DNA from: JBBQVZ01 sp038211015
GTDB lineage: Bacteria > Actinomycetota > UBA4738 > HRBIN12
NCBI GenBank assembly: GCA_038211015.1
Contig: JBBQVZ010000043.1
Span: 1 to 23,835, forward strand
Reading direction: 5' to 3'
Length of the DNA: 23,835 nt
The notes under the pieces were generated by a model. It made no database searches and was not told where the DNA came from. It saw nothing but the letters and a program-made list of their open reading frames with translations. Position 1 is the stretch's first letter, and the number at the start of each line of letters is the position of its first letter. Positions 13,783 through 19,661 of the stretch are shown piece after piece. The position numbers were made by a program, and so were the translations under genes.

Positions 13783-14982
13783 ATGAAGAAGACCGTCCTG
13801 CTCACGCTCGCCCTGATCATCGTCAGTACCACGATGCTTGGAGCCGCGTCGTCTGCCGCCACTAGCGTCAACTGGTTGCAGTTCCGTCGAGACAATCAAC
13901 GGTCCGGGTACAACCAGTTTGAAACGACGTTGACACTCGCGAGCGTGGGGACAGCAAACACCAACTTCAACTTCGGCTTGCAGCGGATCGCCTATCTACC
14001 CTTCGCCGAGCCCTCGGCACCAGTCATCTACAAGAATGTGCTCTATACCGTTGGCAAGAGCTTCGACGACGGCCTCTATGACACACACCTCGTCTGGGCG
14101 CTGTACGCGATGGATGCGGTGACCGGAGCCCTGAAGTGGACCATGCCCTTCCCTTGCCTTCCGCTGAGCGGCGTGCCCGCGATCGACGCGGGAGCCAACG
14201 TGATCCTGCTCCCCGTCGGCGGCCGCTGTAACAGCGAGTCCACCGGCGGACGCACCATCGCAGTAGACCTCACGACCCGTGCGATCCGGTGGCAGTCAGG
14301 TGGCGCTGGCACCCCGGCTGTGGTCGGTGGCAACGCCTACTTCAGGGGATGGGTAGACGGCGGCGGGGACGAGCTCATTTCGGTGAAGACCGCGACCGGA
14401 CAGACGAACTGGTCCATCGACAGTCCTTCGGGTGACCCCAGCGTAGGAAGTGGTGCTCTCTACCTCGGGGGCATCCCGACGGTTGGACCCACGCTGATCT
14501 ACGCACAAGGCAGCCTCTCGGCGCTCAACGCAAGCAACGGAGCGGTCAAATGGACCAAGACATGCGCGGTGGGTGTCTGTGCTTTCAACACATCGGGAAC
14601 ATTGAAGTGGAGTTTCCCGACGGGCTACGGCGTTGTGAGTCTCGCTGGCAACGTCGTGTACATGGGCTGCGACGCGGTTTGGCTCTGCGCTGTGAACGCC
14701 ACGACGGGCGCTCTGATCTGGAAGAACGGGTCGTGCGAGTTCTGCGTCGACTATCCCCCAGGAGTGATCGATTCGTTGACCGTCGCCGGTGGCCTGATCT
14801 ACGTGCGAGCCCACGGTGGATTCGGCGTTGTAAATGCAGCGACAGGAGTGAAGCTCAACGGCGATGAAGACTGGCGCGCTCCCGGAACACAAGCGCCTGT
14901 GGTGAACAACGGGTTGGTCTACGTCGTGACTGAGAACAGGATCAACATCTACGGCCTGTGCGGCAACCCATTGCCCTGTTAG
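13783..14982 (+). CDS. Secreted PQQ-like beta-propeller protein
   Basis: 399 aa from ATG 13783, chosen because GGGAGGA sits four bases upstream; a TTG at 13771 also lies in frame. A signal peptide is clear (MKKTVLLTLALIIVSTTMLG, then AASSAATS). The mature part has repeated PQQ-like blade motifs with the Ala-x-(D/N)-x-x-T/N-G-x-x-x-W pattern: YAMDAVTGALKW, AVDLTTRAIRWQ, SVKTATGQTNWS, ALNASNGAVKWTK, AVNATTGALIWK, each preceded by a PAVVGGNAYF- or LYVG-type strand. Several Cys pairs suggest disulphides, consistent with export. No enzymatic dehydrogenase motifs or anchoring signal are visible. It is odd cargo for a defence island; surface or scaffold roles are possible. Confidence 0.85.
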   Translation: MKKTVLLTLALIIVSTTMLGAASSAATSVNWLQFRRDNQRSGYNQFETTLTLASVGTANTNFNFGLQRIAYLPFAEPSAPVIYKNVLYTVGKSFDDGLYDTHLVWALYAMDAVTGALKWTMPFPCLPLSGVPAIDAGANVILLPVGGRCNSESTGGRTIAVDLTTRAIRWQSGGAGTPAVVGGNAYFRGWVDGGGDELISVKTATGQTNWSIDSPSGDPSVGSGALYLGGIPTVGPTLIYAQGSLSALNASNGAVKWTKTCAVGVCAFNTSGTLKWSFPTGYGVVSLAGNVVYMGCDAVWLCAVNATTGALIWKNGSCEFCVDYPPGVIDSLTVAGGLIYVRAHGGFGVVNAATGVKLNGDEDWRAPGTQAPVVNNGLVYVVTENRINIYGLCGNPLPC

Positions 14983-15225
14983 AAGCAGAACTGGGCTTGC
15001 GTACTCCCGCGGCGATCGGGGTCTTGGCGCACGCGCTGACGTTATCGGAGTGCTCTGACAAGTCCTGATCAGTCGATGCTGTCTCGCCGGGGGTGGGAGG
15101 CAGAACCTCTGGGGTCTGGGTGGTCGTGGGCAGCGACGCAGGATCCGTGAGCGGCGGCGGGGCGACCACACCCCCCCAGGAATCGTATCTTCACCGGGAG
15201 TCTCGGTATCAGGACCCGAGACCTC

Positions 15226-15291
15226 TCACTCCACTTCACACCGTAGGCACACGGGCGAGCTGATTGTGTTTTTCTGGTCGAGACACGCTCT
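15226..15291 (-). pseudogene. Relic copy of the C-terminal part of the 77-aa protein gene
   Basis: The minus strand reads RACLDQKNTISSPVCLRCEVE followed by a stop codon. This matches RASNPLDVTISKPVCLRCEVE in the 77-aa protein (12422-12655). The DNA is also similar over this stretch. The copy is truncated at both ends. Confidence 0.7.
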
Positions 15292-15338
15292 GTCCCTCGA
15301 TCGGCAAGAGGGTCGTCCCCCGGTCTAGGGGCCCATCC

Positions 15339-15358
15339 AGGAGTGGGCGCCCACTCCT
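15339..15358. repeat. 20-bp perfect palindrome
   Basis: AGGAGTGGGC joined directly to GCCCACTCCT with no spacer. It may be a protein-binding site or a cruciform or recombination site. No flanking gene explains it. Confidence 0.7.
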
Positions 15359-15997
15359 AGGCTCTGAGCCGCGCCGAGACGCCGATTCACTATTCAGATT
15401 TCAAGGTGCTCGGAACTGGCTGGTCAACGCTGGCTGCATCTCGTAGAGCGTTCGCGACACGACTCTGTCTCGCCTGCCAGGTGCGGCCTCTCGAGCATCC
15501 ATCCCCTCAAGTATCGGCACGGCCCGAGCCGGAGCGCTGATGCCGTTGGCTGGATCCTGGATGCAAGGCCAGTCGCCAACTGAGGACCGCCACGACGGAC
15601 TTCGGGCCAGGTGTCCCGCCACACGACTTTCGGATCGCCCAGAATCGGCGTGAAACGTGTTTCCAGGCGTTTCGGGGGGCTGGTCGGCTTCCTCCTGCCG
15701 AATCCGTGTTGGCGGCCGTAGAACAAGTCTGGTGCCAAGTTCTCTCTACCCTCGTTGTCTGGACCTGGGTCGCTGGTCGGGAACCCGTGGCCGACCTTGG
15801 ACCCTTGGTCCCCTCGCGTAGCAACGGGACCTCGGGTGGGGGGTCGGTTCCCGCTACCAAGGGTGCCCGAAGGATCGAGCGGTCGAGGCGGAGATGCCGG
15901 GGCACCCTCTTGGGTTGGTGGCAGACCCGCGGCCGACCTACCCCGGCCCCCCGGGATCAGCCGAGGTGGTGACCCTGGCTATCTGGTTGGACTCACT

Positions 15998-16023
15998 ATC
16001 TGAACCCGTCATCTGAACCCGTC
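15998..16023. repeat. Tandem 13-bp direct repeat (ATCTGAACCCGTC x 2)
   Basis: Two exact, adjacent copies at 15998-16010 and 16011-16023, about 40 bp before the TTCGG array. Confidence 0.8.
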
Positions 16024-16065
16024 CCAACTGTTGCGTCCCGGGTGCAACACTTGAGAACGGCGCCG

Positions 16066-16099
16066 TTCGGTTCGGTTCGGTTCGGTTCGGTTCGGTTCG
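16066..16099. repeat. TTCGG pentanucleotide microsatellite (six full copies plus TTCG)
   Basis: Six uninterrupted TTCGG units followed by TTCG. On the minus strand it lies in an open frame as repeated N-R-T-E-P, starting at ATG 16178 (MNKVEEGTSRGLRKGF...). A 5-bp unit would shift the frame on slippage. Whether that frame is expressed is unknown. Confidence 0.85.
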
Positions 16100-16264
16100 T
16101 CCCTTCACCTCGCTCGGTGGTTTCCCTCAGGAACCCCTTCCTCAAGCCTCGTGAGGTTCCTTCTTCCACCTTGTTCATATCGAATCTGGGCCCGGGCCCG
16201 GGATACATCCGACCCCTCGATTCCGCTTCGTCACAGCGGTCTGCTCCGGCGCGGTGAATCACTC

Positions 16265-16341
16265 CCCAAGCCGAGGGCTTGGGCATTGGGTTCACCTGGC
16301 GCGATTGAGCGCGGTAAGTGAACAGACTGAAGCCCTCGGCT
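16265..16341. repeat. Two overlapping inverted repeats (alternative hairpins)
   Basis: CCCAAGCC-GAG-GGCTTGGG (16265-16283) can form a local hairpin. Its AGCCGAGGGCTT (16269-16280) can instead pair with AAGCCCTCGGCT at 16330-16341. The two pairings exclude each other. They lie just downstream (minus strand) of the recombinase gene cluster, so a terminator or attenuator is possible; no U-tract is present. Confidence 0.55.
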
Positions 16342-16406
16342 CTAACCCGGGTGCGCCCGCTTCCAGCGGTGCGCCGTGACGCTGTGGGGCCACGGTCCCG
16401 AACTAC

Positions 16407-16550
16407 TCAACCACCAAGAACTCGGACAACACGAGCGATCAGCGCAGGGTCGGTGACAGAGAAAGCGAAGCCTTGCGCCTCGACCTCACGACGACGAACG
16501 TCGGCAGTCGATGGAGCAGGGCTTGTTGTGTTCTTCACTTCGACCGCCAC
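16407..16550 (-). CDS. Small ORF (47 aa) after the recombinase, unknown function
   Basis: Starts at GTG 16550 with GGGGAG seven bases upstream, a good ribosome site, and overlaps the end of the preceding small gene. It encodes MAVEVKNTTSPAPSTADVRR, then EVEAQGFAFSVTDPALIARV and VRVLGG. Balanced composition with a predicted C-terminal helix suggests a real product. It lies third in a run from the large recombinase, where accessory factors of integrases are often found, but nothing identifies it as one. Confidence 0.5.
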   Translation of the reverse strand: MAVEVKNTTSPAPSTADVRRREVEAQGFAFSVTDPALIARVVRVLGG

Positions 16551-16771
16551 GTCGCCGCTCCCCAAACATCGTCCAACAGTTGGGAGAGTTGCTCCCGCGA
16601 CGTTTGGGCCGGGTCTCTGTGCGGCCCTTGTTGTCAGCGCCGCGACTTCCCGCCAGAGCGTTTCGTCCTTGAGGGCTTGCAGACCCGCGAAGGCTCTCTA
16701 GCGGCCGTCTCGATGCGGCGCTGGAGAGTTTCTACACCGGCTTGGTCGTTAGCACAAGAGTCTTTCGTCAC
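16535..16771 (-). pseudogene. Small helical protein gene directly after the recombinase, with two compensating frameshifts
   Basis: GTG 16771 overlaps the recombinase stop (GTGA). The start frame reads MTKDSCANDQAG, VETLQRRIETAARE. Near 16698 the protein-like reading moves to another frame (FAGLQALKDETLWREVAALT, TRAAQ) and near 16625 it returns (RDPAQTSREQLSQLLDD, VWGAATWRSK, stop). The whole is 79 codons, and start and stop are in the same frame, so the shifts compensate. In the literal frame a stop occurs after about 45 codons. Either the gene has decayed or the assembly has two indels. The intact product would be a small, charged, helical protein whose coupling to the recombinase suggests a recombination accessory or directionality role (inference). 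Confidence 0.5.
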
Positions 16772-18147
16772 GCTCGCCAAGTGATTCCGACACGATCAGG
16801 GTCGAAGAAGTTTCGACCCTTGACCGCAGGCCCGACGACGACGCTCTCGACGAACATCTCCACGATCGATCGGCGTTGCATGAGGTCGGCCGATGCCCAG
16901 CGCTCGGCGATGTCGGGAGTGGCTATCAGCACTCGAGTGTCCGCAGAAGCGACCCTGCGTTCGGCGTCTGCGATGCGAGCGCGAAGTTCTCGGTCGGCCA
17001 CTAGGAACGCAGCGCGGTCGCCGATCCGATTGACGTAGTGGTCGAATAGGAGCGTCTCTAGCGCCTTTCGATCCTCCTGAAGCCGTTCGACCACTCCCTC
17101 GTCCTTCGAGCCCGCAGCGGCGTCCAGGAACGCCTTGGTGACCGCCGGGGTGGCCAGTCGTTCGACCACGACCCCAGCGACGAGATCCTCGAGCGGCTCG
17201 GCTTGGATCCTGATCTTGCCGCAGCCTGAGAAGCCTGGTGGGGATGCACACACCATGCTGCGGGCGCCCCTCGCTGGACGAGCGACGAGGCGCGCCGAGC
17301 AGATGCCGCACACGGCCGTCCCTGTGAGTAGGTACGCCCTAGCGCTCGATGTGGTCTTCCGACGCCCTGGATCGAGCAGGATCGCTCGGAGGCGCTCGTG
17401 GCTGGCCTGGTCGACGATGGCGGGCCAGGTGGCTGGGGCAACGGCCTCGCCCAGGTGCTCGCGTAGACCAGCGATCCTCGGACTCACGAGCATCCGCTTG
17501 AGGCTTTGAACAGACCAGGGTTTCCCCGCAGTCGTGGTAACTCCCTCGGCGTTCCAGAGCGCGGCGATCGACCGCAGGGACCCGCCCTCGAGTATCCGCG
17601 CGGCAGCGTCCTTGATGAGCGTGGCCTCGGCCTCGTTGACTGTCGTGCGATCTGACTCGTACCCGAACGGACGGTCGCCCCCACCCGAAGGCTTGCCTGC
17701 GAGGGCGCGTTCCTCGTGCCACGCGAGAGTGCGGTCGCTGCGGGTCTTGCTCTCCAGCCCAGAGAGCGAGCCGAACAGTCCGACGAAGACCTCACCGTAC
17801 GGACCTGCCGTGTCGATCATCTCGGTCGCGGATACGAACGCGACGTCGTGATCCTGGCACATCTCCAAGAACCTCAGAAGATCGATCGTCCGGCGTGACG
17901 CTCGCGACATGGCGAACACGACGATGCTGTCCAACAACCCTGCCTGGATATCAGCACCGAGGCGATCCCACTCTGGGCGAACGACGCCCTTCTTCCAGCC
18001 GCTCAGATCGAGGTCGGAGTAGACCTCGGTGACCTCCCAGTCGCGGGCCTCGCACAGCGATCGGCAGGCTGCCTCCTGGCGGTCGACGGACGTGGAATCG
18101 TTCCGGTCCTGGCTGATCCGTGTGTAGATTGCGGCTCTGGTCCTCAA
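16768..18147 (-). CDS. Large serine recombinase (integrase) of the island
   Basis: About 459 aa if started at TTG 18147, the only plausible in-frame start inside the island; no ribosome site precedes it. The catalytic domain has AAIYTRISQDR (Ser nucleophile, residue 12), VDRQEAACRSLCEA, the helix around IVVFAMSRASRRTIDLLRFL and GEVFVGLFGSLSGLES. Then come the recombinase domain (PFGYESD..., IAALWNAEGVTT, SVQSLKRMLVSPRIAGLR), the zinc ribbon (CGIC ... CASPPGFSGCGKI) and a coiled-coil segment about 340-440. The family cuts attP/attB with a 2-bp overlap and needs a directionality factor to excise. Its frame is open straight into the comM 5' fragment, so in the integrated state it can be made as a ComM-recombinase fusion. 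Confidence 0.92.
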   Translation of the reverse strand: MRTRAAIYTRISQDRNDSTSVDRQEAACRSLCEARDWEVTEVYSDLDLSGWKKGVVRPEWDRLGADIQAGLLDSIVVFAMSRASRRTIDLLRFLEMCQDHDVAFVSATEMIDTAGPYGEVFVGLFGSLSGLESKTRSDRTLAWHEERALAGKPSGGGDRPFGYESDRTTVNEAEATLIKDAAARILEGGSLRSIAALWNAEGVTTTAGKPWSVQSLKRMLVSPRIAGLREHLGEAVAPATWPAIVDQASHERLRAILLDPGRRKTTSSARAYLLTGTAVCGICSARLVARPARGARSMVCASPPGFSGCGKIRIQAEPLEDLVAGVVVERLATPAVTKAFLDAAAGSKDEGVVERLQEDRKALETLLFDHYVNRIGDRAAFLVADRELRARIADAERRVASADTRVLIATPDIAERWASADLMQRRSIVEMFVESVVVGPAVKGRNFFDPDRVGITWRA

Positions 18148-18166
18148 GGGACATAACTTAGCACTT

Positions 18167-18171
18167 TGATG
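18167..18171. other. Right attachment junction (att core) of the island
   Basis: TGATG (CATCA on the minus strand) between the recombinase 5' region and the comM 5' fragment. On the island side, AGTGC next to the core pairs with GCACT on the other end (4812-4816), so a partial dyad would re-form in attP. Confidence 0.75.
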
Positions 18172-19056
18172 CGCGAGGGAGACCTCGCCCGGACGCAGGA
18201 ACGTGGAGCCGCCGCCGAGGAGACCCGCGAGCGAGACCGAGTGATGCGGCGCCCGGAACGGCCGGGACGTGAGCACACCCCGGTCCGTGAGGAGTCCGGC
18301 GACCGAGTGCAGCTGCGTGGCTTCGAGCGCCTCCTCGCGTGAGAGCGCCGGCAGGATCGTGGCCAGGCGGCGAGCCAGCATGGTCTTGCCGGCGCCAGGC
18401 GGGCCCACCATGAGGAGGTTGTGTCCGCCCGCGGCAGCCACCTCCAGCGCCCTTCGCGCCTGTGCCTGTCCTCGAACCTCCTCGAGGTCGACCTTCGAGG
18501 CTTCCGCCGGCGCGACAACGCCGGGATCGACCTGGGGAGGGTCCCACGTCCCACGCAGGAATCCCGCCACATCGGCAAGCGTCTCCGCGCCGACGACACG
18601 GAGCGACCCGATCTGCGCGGCCTCGAGCGCGTTCGCGGCCGGTACGACGACACCGGTCAGGCCGGCGCGCGCGGCCGCGATGGCCACCGACAGGATGCCC
18701 GGCGTCGGTAGGAGCTCGCCCTTGAGCGACAGCTCGCCCGCGAATGCGTACCCGACGACGGCGTGCGCGGGCACCTGCGCGGTCGCGGCGAGCACGCCGA
18801 CGGCCACCGGCAGATCGAGCCCCGGCCCGTCCTTGCGGAGGCTCGCGGGCGCGAGGTTCACCACCACGCGGCGGAGCGGCCATTCGAGGCCGGCGCTCTC
18901 CACGGCCGGACGTACCCGATCGCGCGCGTCGTTCACCGAGGCGCCGGGGAGACCGGTGAAGATCAGCGACGGCAGCCCGCGCCCGACGAACGCCTCGACC
19001 GTGACGAGATGCCCGCCGACGCCGAGCACCGACACCGCGATCACTCGCCCGTACAC
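18168..19056 (-). pseudogene. comM: comM/yifB 5' fragment, fused in frame to the recombinase
   Basis: From GTG 19056: MYGRVIAVSVLGVGGHLVTV, the ChlI-like N-terminal domain (LPSLIFTGLPGASVNDARDR, VVNLAPASLRKDGPGLDLPV, AVGYAF-type segments), then the AAA+ Walker A MVGPPGAGKTMLARRLATIL and SFRAPHHSVSLAGLLGGGS-type loop, ending at FLRPGEVSLAH (residue ~296). Walker B is on the other side of the island, so this part cannot hydrolyse ATP normally. The frame then continues as QSAKLCPLRTRAAIYT into the recombinase, giving a 762-aa fusion. The first ~296 residues could still bind nucleotide or poison ComM-type hexamers, although no second comM copy is visible. Confidence 0.93.
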
Positions 19057-19141
19057 GCGAGGGAACGCTAGCTTCGGGTGCGGGCGCAGGCCGTGACAGG
19101 CATCACACCCGCGGCCACCTTGTGCGCGGTGGTGTCCAACG

Positions 19142-19618
19142 ATGCGCGTCGCGGCGGATACTCCTCACGTGCCGGATGCCAAGAGCGAACGGTTCGGCCG
19201 ACTGGTCGGCGCGATCCTGATCGCCGAGGGCGTGCTCGTCACGATCCTGCGCTTCCTCGTGCTGGTGTACGTGGTCGCGAGCGAGGCGTACAACGCGGAT
19301 CGTTTCCGGACGCCCCTGCCGAGCTTCCTCCCATGGGTGCTCATCACGGCGACCGTCACGTTCGTGCTGGTGTGGGCCGGCTCCTTCTTCCGTTGCGCAC
19401 CCGACGGGGCGTGGGCCAAGGTCGGCGTGGCCGCTCGCGTCGACCTGATCGCCGGGTGCCTCCTCAACGTGGGCGCCGTCGCTTGGGCGGCGTCCGGTCT
19501 GGCGAGAGGGCCGTCCACCATCGAGGGCTGGTTCACCTGGATCGCCCTGTGCGTGGTTTCGCTGATCGCCATCGTCGGCATCCTCCGCGACGCGATGCGA
19601 CGTCGCTCGGTCGAGTGA
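19142..19618 (+). CDS. Membrane protein, four transmembrane helices, unknown
   Basis: 158 aa from ATG 19142 (GTG 19169 is also possible). Helices: about 20-45 (LVGAILIAEGVLVTILRFLV), 64-84 (WVLITATVTFVLVWAGSFF), 99-121 (VDLIAGCLLNVGAVAWAASG) and 130-150 (WFTWIALCVVSLIAIVGIL). Charged ends fit an integral membrane protein with both ends inside. It is divergent from comM and 43 bp upstream of the decarboxylase in the same direction. It is not part of the usual rplS-dprA block. Family unrecognised. Confidence 0.8.
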   Translation: MRVAADTPHVPDAKSERFGRLVGAILIAEGVLVTILRFLVLVYVVASEAYNADRFRTPLPSFLPWVLITATVTFVLVWAGSFFRCAPDGAWAKVGVAARVDLIAGCLLNVGAVAWAASGLARGPSTIEGWFTWIALCVVSLIAIVGILRDAMRRRSVE

Positions 19619-19661
19619 CGTCGTCCGCCGCCCTCGACACGGCCGCTGCTAGCATCCGCGC

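Larger units (their letters stand above)
14983..16406. other. 1.4-kb region with no confident gene: relics, hairpins and short repeats
   Basis: Open frames here are Arg/Pro-rich or short and lack ribosome sites. Items seen: a Pro/Thr-rich minus-strand frame ending inside the propeller gene (14942-15169, PLTDPASLPTTTQTPEVLPP) that looks like a piece of a secreted-protein linker; the relic of the 77-aa gene (15226-15291); a 20-bp palindrome (15339-15358); minus-strand fragments around 15401-15738 (for example LGDPKVVWRDTWPEV, and in another frame VVSRTLYEMQPALTS) that may be a frameshifted gene remnant; a tandem 13-bp repeat (15998-16023); a TTCGG array (16066-16099); and hairpins at 16265-16341. 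Confidence 0.5.
4804..18168. mobile_element. Large-serine-recombinase genomic island inserted in comM (about 13.36 kb)
   Basis: The boundaries come from the two comM halves. On the left, comM sequence stops at the HHGVLF codons (TGGTG at 4804-4808). On the right it stops at the SLAH codons (TGATG at 18167-18171). Pairing either TG of one side with the matching TG of the other restores comM in frame (S-L-A-H-H-G-V-L-F) and gives 13,363 bp. The recombinase gene lies directly at the right end. Inside are an NgoMIV-like restriction-modification operon, a TIR-like/HEPN cluster, a DUF91-like nuclease and small ORFs. I see no capsid, portal, terminase, relaxase, type IV secretion or replication gene, so the element is not a complete phage or conjugative element. 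Its GC content looks lower than that of the flanks, and GCCGGC is absent from it. Confidence 0.9.

Noticed and set aside
14942..15169. 75-codon Pro/Thr-rich minus-strand ORF
   Set aside because: Runs into the 3' end of the propeller gene, has no ribosome site and may be only a linker remnant.
15424..15905. Minus-strand ORFs around LGDPKVVWRDTWPEV and VVSRTLYEMQPALTS
   Set aside because: Some protein-like pieces, but in different frames without a start or family match; recorded only as possible relics.
16407..16698. A single gene continuing in one frame from LQALKDETLW to VVRVLGG
   Set aside because: First read that way, but the middle (RPGPNVAGATLPTVGRCLG) is poor, while returning to the original frame gives SREQLSQLLDDVWGAATWRS; a separate GTG with a ribosome site explains the rest.
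4804..18168. AbaR/Tn7-like transposition into comM
   Set aside because: No transposase genes (tniA/B, tnsA-C type), no terminal inverted repeats and no 5-bp target duplication; a serine recombinase is at the end instead.
4804..18168. Complete prophage or conjugative element
   Set aside because: No terminase, portal, capsid, tail, lysis, relaxase, coupling-protein or replication genes were found.
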